Assembly: GCF_020164435.1 (NCBI RefSeq)
Contig: NZ_JAIUDQ010000005.1
Span: 124,001-188,000 of the forward strand
Length of the DNA: 64,000 bases
Direction: 5' to 3'
Source of the DNA: Phyllobacterium lublinensis
GTDB lineage: Bacteria; Pseudomonadota; Alphaproteobacteria; Rhizobiales; Rhizobiaceae
The position numbers were made by a program, and so were the translations under genes. Positions 1-10,125 of the stretch are shown here, piece by piece (position 1 is the first letter of the stretch; each line of letters begins with the position of its first letter). The notes beneath the pieces were generated by a model. It did no database searches and was not told the DNA's origin. It saw nothing but the letters and a program-made list of their open reading frames with translations.

Positions 1-869
1 GCTTTATCGGCGGCTTCTGTCACCTCTACATTGGCCAGGAGGCCGTAGTGACTGGAATGCAGATGGCTCTGCGAGAGGGCGATCAGGTAATTACCGGTTA
101 TCGCGATCACGGCCACATGCTGGCTTGCGGCATGAGTGCGCGCGGTGTCATGGCCGAACTCACCGGACGTCGTGGCGGCCTTTCCAAGGGGAAGGGCGGC
201 TCGATGCACATGTTCTCCAAAGAGAAGCATTTCTACGGCGGTCACGGTATCGTGGGTGCACAGGTTTCGCTTGGAACCGGCCTCGCATTTGCCAATCGCT
301 ACCGCGATAACGGGAATGTATCGCTGGCTTATTTCGGCGATGGTGCCGCCAATCAGGGCCAGGTCTATGAAAGCTTCAACATGGCCTCGCTGTGGAAGCT
401 GCCGGTGATCTACGTGATTGAGAACAACCGCTACGCGATGGGTACCGCCGTGTCGCGTGCCTCGGCCGAGACCGATTTCTCCAAGCGTGGTATTTCGTTC
501 AACATTCCCGGCATCCAGGTCGACGGCATGGATGTGCGCGCTGTGAACGCCGCCGGCGAAGAGGCAGCAGCCTGGGCGCGTTCAGGCAAAGGGCCGATGA
601 TCCTGGAAATGCAGACTTACCGGTATCGCGGGCACTCGATGTCGGATCCGGCCAAGTACCGCTCCAAGGATGAAGTACAGAAAATGCGGTCCGACTACGA
701 TCCCATCGAGCAGGTGAAGAACCGGTTGATCGAAAAGGGATGGTCCACCGAGGACGACCTGAAGCAGATCGACAAGGACGTGCGCGACATCGTGGCTGAC
801 GCCGCCGATTTCGCCCAGTCCGATCCGGAGCCGGATGCATCCGAGCTCTACACCGATATTCTGCTCTAA
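1..869 (+). CDS. pdhA: Pyruvate dehydrogenase E1 component, alpha subunit (5'-truncated by window edge)
   Basis: This is the thiamine-diphosphate-dependent alpha subunit of pyruvate dehydrogenase E1, which decarboxylates pyruvate and passes the acetyl group to E2 lipoyl arms. The reading frame is open from base 3 and the first visible residues ([15 protein letters not shown]) are typical of the family's N-terminal region, so the true start lies left of the window. The ThDP/Mg motif [15 protein letters not shown] is present, followed by the conserved [10 protein letters not shown] stretch and a [13 protein letters not shown] phosphorylation-loop region. It is followed 11 bp later by pdhB on the same strand, with pdhC and lpd further on, so it is the first visible gene of the PDH operon. 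Identification is firm; only the 5' end is missing. Confidence 0.95.
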   Translation, partial: FIGGFCHLYIGQEAVVTGMQMALREGDQVITGYRDHGHMLACGMSARGVMAELTGRRGGLSKGKGGSMHMFSKEKHFYGGHGIVGAQVSLGTGLAFANRYRDNGNVSLAYFGDGAANQGQVYESFNMASLWKLPVIYVIENNRYAMGTAVSRASAETDFSKRGISFNIPGIQVDGMDVRAVNAAGEEAAAWARSGKGPMILEMQTYRYRGHSMSDPAKYRSKDEVQKMRSDYDPIEQVKNRLIEKGWSTEDDLKQIDKDVRDIVADAADFAQSDPEPDASELYTDILL

Positions 870-880
870 GGGAGGCGAAC

Positions 881-2272
881 ATGCCTGTAGATATTTTGAT
901 GCCAGCGCTCTCGCCGACCATGGAAGAGGGCAAACTGTCGAAATGGCTGAAGAAGGAAGGCGACAAGGTCACGTCCGGTGACGTTCTTGCGGAAATCGAA
1001 ACTGACAAGGCGACAATGGAAGTAGAAGCGGTCGACGAAGGCACGATCGGCAAGATTGTCGTTCCCGAGGGCACCGATGGCGTGAAGGTGAATTCCGTTA
1101 TCGCCGTTCTGCTCGGCGAAGGCGAAAGCGCCGATAGCGTAAGTGCGTCGCCGAAAGCCGCCGAAGCGCCAGCCAAGTCGGAGGAAGCCCCCAAGCAGGC
1201 GGCAGCGCCTGAACCATCCGCTCCTTCTGTTCCTGCGGCGCCGAAAAGCGAAGTTGCTGCCGATCCGGATATCCCCGCGGGGACGGAGATGGTGTCGACC
1301 ACCGTTCGTGAAGCATTGCGCGACGCGATGGCGGAAGAAATGCGCCGTGATCCTGATGTTTTCATCATGGGCGAGGAAGTTGCCGAGTACCAGGGCGCCT
1401 ACAAGATCACTCAAGGGTTGCTTGATGAGTTTGGTCCCCGCCGTGTGGTCGATACGCCCATTACCGAACACGGCTTTGCCGGCGTCGGCGTTGGTGCCGC
1501 AATGACTGGCCTGCGCCCGATCGTTGAGTTCATGACATTCAACTTTGCCATGCAGGCGATCGATCAGATCATCAATTCTGCCGCCAAGACACTCTATATG
1601 TCTGGCGGCCAGATGGGCGCCCCGATGGTATTCCGCGGACCGAGCGGTGCAGCTGCCCGCGTTGCGGCCCAGCACTCCCAGTGCTACGCAGCGTGGTACA
1701 GTCATATTCCGGGACTGAAGGTCGTCATGCCCTACACAGCGGCCGATGCAAAAGGCCTGCTGAAGGCTGCGATCCGCGATCCGAACCCGGTGATCTTCCT
1801 CGAAAACGAAATCCTCTACGGCCATTCGTTCGATGTTCCGAAACTGGATGACTTCGTTCTGCCGATTGGCAAGGCGCGCATTCACAAGAAGGGCAATGAC
1901 GTCACGCTGGTTTCTTTCGGTATCGGCATGAACTACACGGTCAAAGCGGCCGAGGAACTGTCGAAACTTGGCATCGATGCCGAGATCATTGACCTGCGTA
2001 CGATCCGTCCGATGGATCTGCCTACCGTTATTGAATCGGTGAAGAAGACGGGACGTTGCGTTACCATCGAAGAAGGCTATCCGCAGTCCTCCGTCGGTAC
2101 GGAAATCGCCACCCGGGTCATGCAGCAGGCCTTTGACTATCTTGATGCGCCCGTTCTGACGATTGCCGGCAAGGATGTACCGATGCCCTATGCGGCCAAC
2201 CTTGAGAAACTGGCCCTGCCAAGCGTCAAGGAAATCGTCGATGCCGTCAAAGCTGTGACCTACACAGCGTAA
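881..2272 (+). CDS. pdhB: Pyruvate dehydrogenase E1 component, beta subunit with N-terminal lipoyl domain
   Basis: Beta subunit of pyruvate dehydrogenase E1, 463 residues. Residues 1 to about 80 form a biotinyl/lipoyl domain whose acceptor lysine is K43 in [13 protein letters not shown]. An Ala/Pro/Lys-rich linker follows to about residue 130, and then the transketolase-like pyrimidine-binding and C-terminal domains. A lipoyl domain on E1-beta, rather than only on E2, is known from alphaproteobacteria such as Sinorhizobium and Zymomonas. The start follows a GGGAGG ribosome-binding site 11 bp after pdhA. The lipoyl domain is nearly the same as that of the downstream E2 (same length, same K43), so the two were probably copied from each other. 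Confidence 0.96.
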   Translation: MPVDILMPALSPTMEEGKLSKWLKKEGDKVTSGDVLAEIETDKATMEVEAVDEGTIGKIVVPEGTDGVKVNSVIAVLLGEGESADSVSASPKAAEAPAKSEEAPKQAAAPEPSAPSVPAAPKSEVAADPDIPAGTEMVSTTVREALRDAMAEEMRRDPDVFIMGEEVAEYQGAYKITQGLLDEFGPRRVVDTPITEHGFAGVGVGAAMTGLRPIVEFMTFNFAMQAIDQIINSAAKTLYMSGGQMGAPMVFRGPSGAAARVAAQHSQCYAAWYSHIPGLKVVMPYTAADAKGLLKAAIRDPNPVIFLENEILYGHSFDVPKLDDFVLPIGKARIHKKGNDVTLVSFGIGMNYTVKAAEELSKLGIDAEIIDLRTIRPMDLPTVIESVKKTGRCVTIEEGYPQSSVGTEIATRVMQQAFDYLDAPVLTIAGKDVPMPYAANLEKLALPSVKEIVDAVKAVTYTA

Positions 2273-2287
2273 GGGGAGGAAACCGCA

Positions 2288-3634
2288 ATGCCGATCAATA
2301 TTACAATGCCGGCGCTTTCTCCCACGATGGAAGAGGGCAACCTTGCCAAATGGCTCGTCAAGGAAGGCGACAAGGTTGGACCTGGCGACGTGATCGCCGA
2401 GATCGAGACCGACAAGGCGACGATGGAAGTCGAGGCGGTGGATGAAGGTACCGTCGCCAAGATCGTTGTCCCTGCGGGTACAGAGGGTGTCAAGGTCAAC
2501 GCGCTGATCGCCATTCTGGCCGGCGAGGGCGAAGATGCCGCCGCCGCGGCCAAGGGCGCCGATGCTGCTCCGGCCAAGGCCGAGACGCCAAAGCAGGAGG
2601 CCAAAGCCGAGGCTGCTCCTGTTGCGGCAAAAGCTGCAGAAGCCGCACCCGCGGCGGCTCCGGCAGCGACAGTTGCTCCGGCGCAGACGGGTAATCGCCC
2701 GTTCTCTTCCCCTTTGGCACGCCGCATTGCCAAGGAAGCCGGAATTGATCTTGCAGCGGTTTCAGGCACCGGCCCCTATGGCCGGGTGATCAAGAAGGAC
2801 GTGGAAGCGGCGATTGCCGGAGGTGCCAAGGCTGCTCCCGGAGCAGCGGCGCCGGCAACTGCGCCTGCCGCCGCGCCCAAACCCATGTCCGACGATGCCG
2901 TCCTCAAATTGTTCGAAGAAGGCTCTTACGATCTCGTTCCACACGATGGCATGCGCAAGACCATTGCCAAGCGCCTGCTCGAGGCCAAGACGACCGTCCC
3001 GCATTTCTATCTGACGTTGGATTGTGAACTCGACGCATTGCTTGCGTTGCGTGCGCAGATCAACGCTGCCTCGCCAATGCGCAAGACGGAAAAGGGCGAT
3101 GTTCCTGCATACAAGCTGTCGGTCAACGACATGATCATCAAAGCGATGGCGCTAGCGCTGCGCGATGTTCCGGAAGCAAACGTTTCCTGGACTGACGCCA
3201 ACATGGTCAAGCACAAGCACTCCGATGTCGGCGTAGCGGTTTCGGTCCCGGGCGGGCTGATCACACCGATTATCCGCAAGGCCGAGCAAAAGACCCTGTC
3301 AGCCATTTCAAACGAAATGAAGGATCTTGCCAAGCGGGCCCGTGATCGCAAGTTGAAGCCGGAAGAATACCAGGGTGGCACCACGGCTGTGTCCAACCTC
3401 GGCATGTTCGGAGTCAAGGATTTCGCTGCGATCATCAACCCGCCGCACGCGACCATCCTTGCGGTCGGTGCCGGCGAGGAGAGAGCTGTCGTCAAGAAGG
3501 GTGAGGTGACAGTTGCAACTGTCATGTCCGTGACTCTCTCGACTGATCACCGCGCGGTCGATGGCGCCCTCGGAGCCGAACTGGCTCAGGCTTTCAAGCG
3601 GCACATTGAAAACCCGATGGGTATGCTGGTCTGA
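2288..3634 (+). CDS. pdhC: Pyruvate dehydrogenase E2, dihydrolipoamide acetyltransferase
   Basis: E2 core of the pyruvate dehydrogenase complex, 448 residues, transferring acetyl from lipoyl arms to CoA. It has one lipoyl domain (residues 1-80, K43), a long Ala/Pro linker, a peripheral subunit-binding domain at about 137-173 ([14 protein letters not shown]...[13 protein letters not shown]) and a CAT-like catalytic domain from about residue 220. The active-site motif DHRAVDG begins at D420. It starts 15 bp after pdhB behind a GGGGAGG site and is followed closely by an SGNH hydrolase and lpd. A single lipoyl domain is usual for alphaproteobacterial E2 when E1-beta carries a second one. Confidence 0.96.
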   Translation: MPINITMPALSPTMEEGNLAKWLVKEGDKVGPGDVIAEIETDKATMEVEAVDEGTVAKIVVPAGTEGVKVNALIAILAGEGEDAAAAAKGADAAPAKAETPKQEAKAEAAPVAAKAAEAAPAAAPAATVAPAQTGNRPFSSPLARRIAKEAGIDLAAVSGTGPYGRVIKKDVEAAIAGGAKAAPGAAAPATAPAAAPKPMSDDAVLKLFEEGSYDLVPHDGMRKTIAKRLLEAKTTVPHFYLTLDCELDALLALRAQINAASPMRKTEKGDVPAYKLSVNDMIIKAMALALRDVPEANVSWTDANMVKHKHSDVGVAVSVPGGLITPIIRKAEQKTLSAISNEMKDLAKRARDRKLKPEEYQGGTTAVSNLGMFGVKDFAAIINPPHATILAVGAGEERAVVKKGEVTVATVMSVTLSTDHRAVDGALGAELAQAFKRHIENPMGMLV

Positions 3635-3644
3635 GACGCGCACC

Positions 3645-4283
3645 ATGAAAACCGTCCTTTGCTACGGCGACTCGCTCACCTGGGGTTACAAACCTGACGG
3701 ATCGGGTCGCCATGCATTCAGGGACCGGTGGCCGCAGGTGCTGCAGGATGAGCTCGGATCAGGTGTTCATATCATCGCCGATGGCCTGAACGGGCGTACA
3801 ACCGCCTATGATGACCACCTGTCAGGATTTGAGCGTAACGCCGCAAAAACGCTTACGACGGCGTTGGGTACGCATTTCCCGCTCGACCTCGTCATCATCA
3901 TGCTTGGCACCAATGACATGAAGCATGTGCTATGCGGCAATGCCTTGGGTGCCAAGCGGGGGATGCAGCGCCTTATCGAGATCGTTCGCACGGCGCCGTA
4001 CCAATTCGATACTGCGCCGCCTGCCGTGCTGATCATGTCGCCGCCGCCTCTTGGTGCGGCTGGCGGCGAGGATTTCAGACTGATTTTTGAAGAAGGCGTT
4101 GGGCAGTCACACTTGTTAGCCGGCTTCTATCAGGATGCCGCCGTGCTGGCCGATTGCACATTCTTTGACGCAGGTTCGGTAGCGGCAACATCGCCTGTTG
4201 ATGGCGTACATCTCGATGCGGAAAATACGAGGGCAATTGGCAAAGCCATTGCCCCCATTGTTCGAGGCATACTCGATCTTTAA
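3645..4283 (+). CDS. SGNH/GDSL-family hydrolase (arylesterase/lysophospholipase-like)
   Basis: A 212-residue hydrolase of the SGNH superfamily. All four blocks can be read: block I CYGDSLTWG (nucleophile Ser), block II GLNGRTT (Gly), block III LGTNDM (Asn) and block V DGVHLD (Asp/His). The spacing fits SGNH_hydro-type esterases that act on aryl or acyl esters. I chose the ATG at 3645, 10 bp after the pdhC stop, because the protein then begins directly with the first block; an upstream extension in the same frame would lie inside pdhC. No signal peptide is visible, so it is probably cytoplasmic. The position between pdhC and lpd recurs in related rhizobial genomes, but its role in the operon and its substrate are unknown. 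Confidence 0.9.
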   Translation: MKTVLCYGDSLTWGYKPDGSGRHAFRDRWPQVLQDELGSGVHIIADGLNGRTTAYDDHLSGFERNAAKTLTTALGTHFPLDLVIIMLGTNDMKHVLCGNALGAKRGMQRLIEIVRTAPYQFDTAPPAVLIMSPPPLGAAGGEDFRLIFEEGVGQSHLLAGFYQDAAVLADCTFFDAGSVAATSPVDGVHLDAENTRAIGKAIAPIVRGILDL

Positions 4284-4301
4284 TTCAGGAGGACCAAGGT
4301 C

Positions 4302-5747
4302 TTGGCCAATAATTACGACGTGATCATCATTGGTTCGGGCCCAGGCGGCTACGTGACCGCTATCCGTTCCGCTCAACTTGGCTTCAAGACGGCGATTGTC
4401 GAGCGCGAACATCTCGGCGGCATTTGCCTCAACTGGGGTTGTATTCCAACGAAAGCGTTGCTGCGCTCGGCGGAAATCCTTCATTATGGCCAGCACGCCA
4501 AGGATTATGGTCTGACGATCGAAGGAAAGATTTCCGCCGACGTGAAGGCGGTCGTGCAACGCTCGCGCGGCGTATCGGCTCGGCTGAATGGCGGCGTCGG
4601 CTTCCTGATGAAGAAGAATAAGGTCGACGTGATCTGGGGCGAGGCCAAACTGTCTAAGCCCGGCGAAATCGTTGTCTCAAAGACTTCAAAGAAGCCGATG
4701 GAGCCGCAGAACCCGGTACCAAAGAATGCATTGGGTGAAGGTACTTATACGGCTAAGCATATTATCGTTGCGACGGGTGCCCGGCCGCGCGCCTTGCCCG
4801 GTATCGAACCGGACGGCAAGCTGATCTGGACCTACTTCGAAGCGATGGTCCCGCCAGAAATGCCGAAGTCTCTTGTCGTCATGGGATCGGGCGCGATCGG
4901 CATCGAATTTGCTTCATTCTACCGCACAATGGGCGCGGAAGTGACGGTCGTTGAGCTGTTGCCGACTGTGATGCCCGTGGAGGATGCAGAGATTTCTGCC
5001 TTCGCCCGCAAGCAGTTTGAAAAGCAGGGCATGAAGATCATCACCGATGCCAAGGTAACTAAGGTGGAGAAGGCTGCCAACAGCATCACCGCCCATGTCG
5101 AGACCAAGGACGGCAAAGTGGAGAAGATCACCGCCGAGCGCCTGATTTCCGCGGTTGGCGTTCAGGGGAACATCGAAAATCTCGGGCTTGAGGGTTTGGG
5201 CGTCAAGACGGATCGCGGTTGCATCGTCACCGATGGATACGGGAAGACCAATGTGCCAGGGATTTATGCGATCGGCGACGTGGCTGGTCCTCCCATGCTC
5301 GCGCACAAGGCAGAGCACGAGGGTGTCATCTGCGTGGAGAAGATTGCCAACGTTCCGGGTGTGCATGCGCTGGAAAAGGACAAGATACCAGGCTGTACCT
5401 ATTGCCAGCCGCAGGTCGCCTCGGTCGGTCTGACGGAAGCGAAGGCCAAGGAAAACGGACGCGAGATCCGCGTTGGGCGGTTCCAATTTGCAGCCAATGG
5501 CAAGGCGATCGCTCTTGGCGAAGACCAGGGTTTGATCAAGACGATCTTCGACAAGAAAACCGGCCAGCTGATTGGAGCACACATGGTCGGCGCGGAGGTC
5601 ACTGAACTGATCCAGGGGTTTGTTGTTGCCATGAACCTCGAAACGACCGAAGAAGAGTTGATGCATACGGTATTCCCGCACCCGACCTTGTCGGAGATGA
5701 TGAAGGAAAGCGTATTGGACGCCTATGGTCGCGTGCTGAATGCGTAA
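4302..5747 (+). CDS. lpd: Dihydrolipoamide dehydrogenase (E3)
   Basis: FAD-dependent E3 that reoxidises dihydrolipoyl groups of the PDH complex with NAD+, 481 residues. An N-terminal FAD-binding GSGPGGYV motif is followed by the redox-active disulfide in GGICLNWGCIPTK (C42 and C47). An NAD-binding Rossmann motif (MGSGAIGIEFASFY) and the C-terminal dimerisation domain with HPHPTLSE-type residues (FPHPTLSEMM) complete the fold. Translation appears to start at TTG (4302), preceded by a strong AGGAGG site at the correct distance; no better ATG is available. Last gene of the PDH cluster proper. Confidence 0.96.
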   Translation: MANNYDVIIIGSGPGGYVTAIRSAQLGFKTAIVEREHLGGICLNWGCIPTKALLRSAEILHYGQHAKDYGLTIEGKISADVKAVVQRSRGVSARLNGGVGFLMKKNKVDVIWGEAKLSKPGEIVVSKTSKKPMEPQNPVPKNALGEGTYTAKHIIVATGARPRALPGIEPDGKLIWTYFEAMVPPEMPKSLVVMGSGAIGIEFASFYRTMGAEVTVVELLPTVMPVEDAEISAFARKQFEKQGMKIITDAKVTKVEKAANSITAHVETKDGKVEKITAERLISAVGVQGNIENLGLEGLGVKTDRGCIVTDGYGKTNVPGIYAIGDVAGPPMLAHKAEHEGVICVEKIANVPGVHALEKDKIPGCTYCQPQVASVGLTEAKAKENGREIRVGRFQFAANGKAIALGEDQGLIKTIFDKKTGQLIGAHMVGAEVTELIQGFVVAMNLETTEEELMHTVFPHPTLSEMMKESVLDAYGRVLNA

Positions 5748-5769
5748 TTGAGAAGGAAATCCAGACTCA

Positions 5770-6033
5770 TTGGTCACGATCAAGGATAGCGGAGCCTGGA
5801 TCAGCCTTTCCTGGCTGATCCTCAAATGGTCGACCCTCGTCGGCCTACTGCTTGGGTTCGTGCCTGCCGCCTTGAGTATGGCTTCGGGTAACACCATATC
5901 GGTCAATGGTGTCGGGATTGGCGGTTGGACCGGCGTCTGGGTGGTAACGCTCGCCTGCGGGTTGGGTGGTTTTCTTTTCGGTGCTATATGGGCGCTGGTC
6001 TTGCGGGCAATTGCGATCGCATCCGGGCGCTAG
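5770..6033 (+). CDS. Small hypothetical membrane protein
   Basis: An 87-residue protein with two hydrophobic segments, about residues 14-38 (LSWLILKWSTLVGLLLGFVP) and 55-80, joined by a Gly-rich loop. I do not recognise a named family. It appears to start at TTG, with the preceding AGAAGGAAAT as ribosome-binding site. It sits 22 bp after lpd and 28 bp before a GlsB-like gene, so it is probably cotranscribed with the PDH/lipA cluster. No catalytic motif is visible. Related Rhizobiales often carry a small membrane protein here, which supports that it is a real gene, but the function is unknown. Confidence 0.6.
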   Translation: MVTIKDSGAWISLSWLILKWSTLVGLLLGFVPAALSMASGNTISVNGVGIGGWTGVWVVTLACGLGGFLFGAIWALVLRAIAIASGR

Positions 6034-6061
6034 CGCGCAGACAAGGGTAGGGAGCAGGAAC

Positions 6062-6340
6062 ATGGATCAGTCGGTTGCTATCATGGGCATGCCCGGTGTT
6101 GGTTTCTTTGGAATGCTGGTAATTGGTTTCATAGCCGGTTATGTCGCCGAAAAGGCGATGAACCGTGATCATGGTCTGCTCACCAACATTCTTGTCGGTA
6201 TCGCCGGATCCTTTGTCGGCGGTACTTTGGCAGGCCTGCTGGACTTCAATTTCTACGGATTTCTTGGAAATCTGATCGTTGCGACGGCTGGCGCAATCCT
6301 CATTCTTTGGGTCTTTGGCAAGACCAGGGCCACGAACTAG
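6062..6340 (+). CDS. GlsB/YeaQ/YmgE-family stress-response membrane protein
   Basis: A 92-residue, strongly hydrophobic protein with three or more predicted membrane segments and the family's Gly-rich pattern (GFIAGYVAEKAM, then LVGIAGSFVGGTLAGLL, then IVATAGAILILWVFG). This is the transglycosylase-associated/GlsB group of small inner-membrane proteins linked to stress responses. The ATG at 6062 follows AGGGAGCAGGAAC, a good ribosome-binding site; longer in-frame upstream codons would overlap the previous gene. It lies just before lipA. Function is known only by family. Confidence 0.8.
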   Translation: MDQSVAIMGMPGVGFFGMLVIGFIAGYVAEKAMNRDHGLLTNILVGIAGSFVGGTLAGLLDFNFYGFLGNLIVATAGAILILWVFGKTRATN

Positions 6341-6349
6341 GACATTTTC

Positions 6350-7315
6350 ATGGTAACGGTACTCGATACGATCGATCAGAAGCGGCGCCTCCGGCATCCG
6401 GAAAAGGCGCATCGACCGGATTCGGAAATTCTGAAGAAGCCGGACTGGATCAGGGTCAAGGCCCCGGTGTCGAAAGGTTATTCGGAAACGCGCGACATCG
6501 TGCGTTCGCACAATCTCGTCACCGTCTGTGAAGAGGCCGGTTGTCCGAATATCGGTGAGTGCTGGGACAAGAAGCACGCGACGTTCATGATCATGGGCGA
6601 GATCTGCACGCGCGCCTGTGCGTTCTGCAACGTTGCCACCGGGCTGCCGACAGCGCTTGATCCCAATGAGCCGGAAAATGTCGGCAAGGCCGTCCTGAAG
6701 ATGGGCCTGTCGCACGTGGTCATTACCTCCGTGGACCGCGACGACCTCGCCGATGGCGGTGCACAACACTTTGCCGACGTGATCCACGCAATCCGGCGGA
6801 TATCGCCAGGAACGACGATCGAAATCCTGACGCCAGACTTCCTGCGCAAGGAAGGTGCACTTGAGATCGTTGTGGCCGCACGACCGGATGTCTTCAACCA
6901 CAATCTCGAGACTGTTCCTTCGAACTATCTCAAGGTTCGGCCGGGTGCCCGTTATTTCCATTCCATTCGCCTGTTGCAGCGGGTGAAGGAGATCGATCCG
7001 ACCATCTTCACCAAATCCGGCATCATGGTCGGGCTTGGAGAAGAGCGAAATGAGGTGCTGCAGTTGATGGATGATCTGCGCTCTGCGGACGTTGATTTCA
7101 TGACGATCGGCCAGTATCTGCAGCCGACGCGCAAGCATCACCCTGTGCTCAACTATGTCACTCCGGATGAGTTCAAATCCTACGCGACCATCGCCAAGAC
7201 CAAGGGCTTTCTGGTTGTCGCGTCAAGTCCGCTGACCCGCTCGTCGCACCATGCGGGCGACGATTTTGCCAAGCTGAAGGCTGCACGCGAGGCGCTGCAT
7301 ACATCGCGTAGCTAG
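6350..7315 (+). CDS. lipA: Lipoyl synthase
   Basis: Radical-SAM lipoyl synthase, 321 residues, which inserts two sulfurs into octanoyl groups on lipoyl domains such as K43 of PdhB and PdhC encoded just upstream. Two iron-sulfur clusters can be read: the auxiliary cluster cysteines C60, C65 and C71 ([12 protein letters not shown]) and the radical-SAM cluster CTRACAFC (C86, C90, C93). The C-terminal [11 protein letters not shown] motif that ligates the auxiliary cluster is intact. Linkage to the PDH operon is the expected functional context. The start is 9 bp after the GlsB-like gene. Confidence 0.97.
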   Translation: MVTVLDTIDQKRRLRHPEKAHRPDSEILKKPDWIRVKAPVSKGYSETRDIVRSHNLVTVCEEAGCPNIGECWDKKHATFMIMGEICTRACAFCNVATGLPTALDPNEPENVGKAVLKMGLSHVVITSVDRDDLADGGAQHFADVIHAIRRISPGTTIEILTPDFLRKEGALEIVVAARPDVFNHNLETVPSNYLKVRPGARYFHSIRLLQRVKEIDPTIFTKSGIMVGLGEERNEVLQLMDDLRSADVDFMTIGQYLQPTRKHHPVLNYVTPDEFKSYATIAKTKGFLVVASSPLTRSSHHAGDDFAKLKAAREALHTSRS

Positions 7316-7318
7316 CTC

Positions 7319-7792
7319 ATGCCGAAATTTGACACGTCCCGTCCTGTCGTTCACCGGGCCGAGCAGATGTTTGATCTGGTCGCGGATGTCGAGAGCTATC
7401 CGCAATTCCTTCCGATGTGCGAAAGTCTGAAGGTTCGCTCCCGCAAGGAAAGCCACGGCAAGACGCTGCTGGTGGCGGACATGACCGTGGGCTACAAGCT
7501 GATCCGCGAAACCTTCACCAGCCAGGTTTTGCTGAAGCCGGAAGAGAAGGTCATCCTTACAAAGTACATTGACGGCCCGTTTCGCTATCTTGATAACCGC
7601 TGGCAGTTCGTTCCTGACGCCAATCCCGAGAATTCCACGGTCAAGTTCTATATCGATTACGAGTTCAAAAGCCGCACGCTTGGCTTTTTGATGGGTTCCA
7701 TGTTTGATATTGCTTTCCGCAAATTCACGGAAGCATTCGAAAAGCGTGCAGATGCGATCTATGGCAAGGGCGGGAAACCGCCAGCCGTCTGA
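7319..7792 (+). CDS. Coq10/RatA-like START-domain protein (ubiquinone-binding)
   Basis: A 157-residue START/polyketide-cyclase-fold protein of the Coq10/RatA family. The N-terminal VxHRAEQMFDLVADVESYPQFLP signature is typical. Family members bind ubiquinone and support respiratory electron transport (Coq10); the E. coli relative RatA was described as a ribosome-association toxin, but that label is probably misleading here. It begins 3 bp after lipA and its TGA overlaps the ATG of the next gene, so the three genes are translationally coupled. Confidence 0.85.
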   Translation: MPKFDTSRPVVHRAEQMFDLVADVESYPQFLPMCESLKVRSRKESHGKTLLVADMTVGYKLIRETFTSQVLLKPEEKVILTKYIDGPFRYLDNRWQFVPDANPENSTVKFYIDYEFKSRTLGFLMGSMFDIAFRKFTEAFEKRADAIYGKGGKPPAV

Positions 7793-8232
7793 TGGATATT
7801 CCGAAGATGACACACCAAGATTATGAGCTTCATATTGGCACGCCCTCGGTCGAAGATTACCGGCGTTTGCGGGAAATTGCCGGATTGAGCCCGAAAAGCC
7901 AGCAGGCTGCGGAGAAGGGCCTGCCCAATACGCTCTATGCAGCAACCATTCGCCATCAGGCCGGCGCGACTGTCGCAATGGGCCGGGTCGTCGGTGACAA
8001 TGGCTGTTTCTATCAGATTGTCGACATTGCCGTTGATCCTTCGCATCAAGGCAAGGGTCTCGGCAAGGTCATCGTGTCCAGCCTCATTGATTTTGTGAAC
8101 GCTGAGGCGCCCGACGGTGCCTATGTGAGCCTGATAGCGGACGGTCCCGCGAGGTACCTTTACGCAAAGTTTGGCTTCGAACCTGTCATGCCGGAATCGA
8201 TCGGCATGGCGTTTCGGGTTCAGCGGTCCTGA
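7792..8232 (+). CDS. GNAT-family N-acetyltransferase
   Basis: A 146-residue acetyltransferase. The acetyl-CoA-binding motif A can be read as VDPSHQGKGLGKVIVSSL (pattern Q/RxxGxG/A), with the preceding beta strand QIVDIAV. The C-terminal YAKFGFEPV block is also typical. The start codon overlaps the previous stop (TGATG). The substrate cannot be told from sequence. It ends convergently with the CinA-like gene and overlaps its 3' end by 13 bp. Confidence 0.88.
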   Translation: MDIPKMTHQDYELHIGTPSVEDYRRLREIAGLSPKSQQAAEKGLPNTLYAATIRHQAGATVAMGRVVGDNGCFYQIVDIAVDPSHQGKGLGKVIVSSLIDFVNAEAPDGAYVSLIADGPARYLYAKFGFEPVMPESIGMAFRVQRS

Positions 8233-8726
8233 TCGGCCGACAGGGCCTCCAGTATCCATTCAAGGGCGGTATTGGTTGCGGCACGGCGGATCGATGCCCG
8301 GCCATGATCAAGAAAAAGCCGGCGCATCGCGATCGGTTGCTTCCGGCGGAGTGCCAAGCCAAACCAGACAAGCCCTACGGGCTTGGCCGTCGAACCGCCA
8401 CCTGGGCCGGCAACTCCGGTGACGGACACAGCAATGCCCGCCCGTGAGCGAGCAAGCGCACCCGCAGCCATCGCCATTGCTACTTCTTCCGAAACGGCGC
8501 CATGGGTTGTGATCAAATGCATCGGCACGCCCAGCATCTCATGCTTGGCTTCATTGGAGTAGGTGACGAAACCGCGATCGACGACGTCCGATGACCCGCC
8601 AATGTCGGTTAGCGAGGCGATAATCAGGCCGCCCGTGCATGACTCAGCCGTTGCGAGCAGCACGCCGTTCCGCCGGCAGGCATCTAGCACGGCAATGGCT
8701 TTGGCTTCCGCGATGAGACCGGTCAT
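8220..8726 (-). CDS. CinA-family protein (nicotinamide-nucleotide amidohydrolase PncC-like)
   Basis: A 168-residue single-domain CinA C-terminal protein. The motifs [18 protein letters not shown] and [11 protein letters not shown] match the PncC amidase family, which deamidates nicotinamide mononucleotide for NAD recycling. It lacks the N-terminal MoCF domain of full-length CinA, as is normal for proteobacterial PncC. It overlaps the end of ispDF by 4 bp (ATGA), so the two are translationally coupled. Enzymatic role is by family. Confidence 0.9.
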   Translation of the reverse strand: MTGLIAEAKAIAVLDACRRNGVLLATAESCTGGLIIASLTDIGGSSDVVDRGFVTYSNEAKHEMLGVPMHLITTHGAVSEEVAMAMAAGALARSRAGIAVSVTGVAGPGGGSTAKPVGLVWFGLALRRKQPIAMRRLFLDHGRASIRRAATNTALEWILEALSADQDR

Positions 8727-9943
8727 TCGGGAAGTTCTCCGGGAAAGATGACCGATGCGGTGGCAATGGCAGCAATGCCTTCTTCGCGGCCGATGAATCC
8801 AAGCTTCTCGTTGGTCGTCGCCTTGATCGAAATGCGATCGGCAGTAATGCCCAGCATTTTCGATATGGCAGCCGTCATTGCCTGACGATGCGGGCCAACC
8901 TTCGGCGATTCACATATCAGCGTGATATCAGCATTGGCGATCCGGCCTCCGGCTTCTTTGACGATTTTGACCGCGTGCTCGACAAATACATGCGAGGCGA
9001 CGCCCTTCCACTGCGGATCGGACGGCGGAAAATGCGTGCCGATATCGCCCGCGCCACGTGTCGCCAGCAAAGCATCGGTCAGGGCATGCAGGGCAACGTC
9101 TGCGTCGGAATGTCCTGAAAGCTTACGATCATGCGCAATGAATACGCCCGCAAGCATCACGCCGTTTCCCGGTTCGAAGGCGTGCACGTCATAACCGTTA
9201 CCGGTACGCACATCCGGATATGCAGGAAGCTTTTGCGACAAACGGTCGTCGGCCATGTCGATATCCTTTGCCCAGGTCAGTTTCGTGTTGTCCGCAGATC
9301 CTTCGACGATGCGCACCGGCAGGCCATGCCATTCAGCAATGGCTGAGTCGTCTGTAAAATCCGACCGCCCGGCGGCGAAGGCTGCGTCGTGGGCAGCCAG
9401 AATCGGCAGAAACGGAAACGCCTGGGGCGTCTGCGCAGCATAGAGGCCAGCACGTGGCACCGTCGCACTGACCATGGCGTCATGCCCTGCAGACTTCAGC
9501 GTATCGGAAACGGCGAGGACCGGCAGTACACCTATATGCGGTGTGAGATTGAAGATCACTCGTTCCAGGAGGTCCGCCGAAATAAATGGGCGGACACCAT
9601 CATGAATCAAAACGTGATCTGGGGATACCTCCTTGAGGGCGAGGAGCCCGAGCCGCGTTGACTCCTGGCGCGTAGGTCCACCCGTGACCGCGGTTATGCT
9701 TGTCTCAAAGCCCGCGGTGGCTTGGGCGAACAATGCCTCGTCTTCCTTGTGTATTACAACGACAACATGATGAATGAGCGGGCAGTCGAGAAATGCACGC
9801 AGCGTGTGCGCAAGAACTGCTTCTCCGCCGATCTTGCGATATTGCTTTGGTCCTTCAACGCTTTGGCCCGCGCGCTCACCGCGCCCCGCTGCCACGATGA
9901 CAGCCGCAACCCGCATCTGCTTGTCGTTAGTTTTGCCCGCCAA
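8723..9943 (-). CDS. ispDF: Bifunctional IspD/IspF (MEP cytidylyltransferase and MECDP synthase)
   Basis: A 406-residue fusion of two MEP-pathway enzymes. The N-terminal part is IspD, 2-C-methyl-D-erythritol 4-phosphate cytidylyltransferase, with the nucleotide-binding [12 protein letters not shown] motif and a conserved GPKQY. From about residue 246 it is IspF, MECDP synthase, with the metal-binding GYDVHAF and [16 protein letters not shown] motifs. Fusion of these non-consecutive enzymes is characteristic of many alphaproteobacteria. It is transcribed away from dusB. Confidence 0.96.
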   Translation of the reverse strand: MAGKTNDKQMRVAAVIVAAGRGERAGQSVEGPKQYRKIGGEAVLAHTLRAFLDCPLIHHVVVVIHKEDEALFAQATAGFETSITAVTGGPTRQESTRLGLLALKEVSPDHVLIHDGVRPFISADLLERVIFNLTPHIGVLPVLAVSDTLKSAGHDAMVSATVPRAGLYAAQTPQAFPFLPILAAHDAAFAAGRSDFTDDSAIAEWHGLPVRIVEGSADNTKLTWAKDIDMADDRLSQKLPAYPDVRTGNGYDVHAFEPGNGVMLAGVFIAHDRKLSGHSDADVALHALTDALLATRGAGDIGTHFPPSDPQWKGVASHVFVEHAVKIVKEAGGRIANADITLICESPKVGPHRQAMTAAISKMLGITADRISIKATTNEKLGFIGREEGIAAIATASVIFPGELPE

Positions 9944-10125
9944 TACTACTCTCCGTCACGTCGCAATGCGTTACCCTGTGCCAAGGTGAAAGGCTAGAGG
10001 CTTTCCGTCGCTTCAAGGTCGAAAACTGATCACGGTGCGACGCTCTTTGCCTTGCGAAGCGGCACGATCCTGTCTAAAGGATAGGCTATTACGAAATTGC
10101 ATACGAAACAGGCAGACTGAGTGTC
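9944..10125. promoter_or_regulatory. Divergent intergenic region between ispDF and dusB
   Basis: A 182-bp gap that must hold the promoters of ispDF-cinA (leftward) and dusB-ntrBC (rightward). I see no clear inverted repeat or sigma-54 element. The dusB start is assigned to a GTG at 10126. Confidence 0.4.

Noticed and set aside
866-1885. 339-codon open frame on the minus strand opposite pdhB
   Set aside because: It is the reverse complement of a well-supported PDH gene; composition (His/Arg/Asn-rich) and lack of a family signature mark it as a shadow frame.
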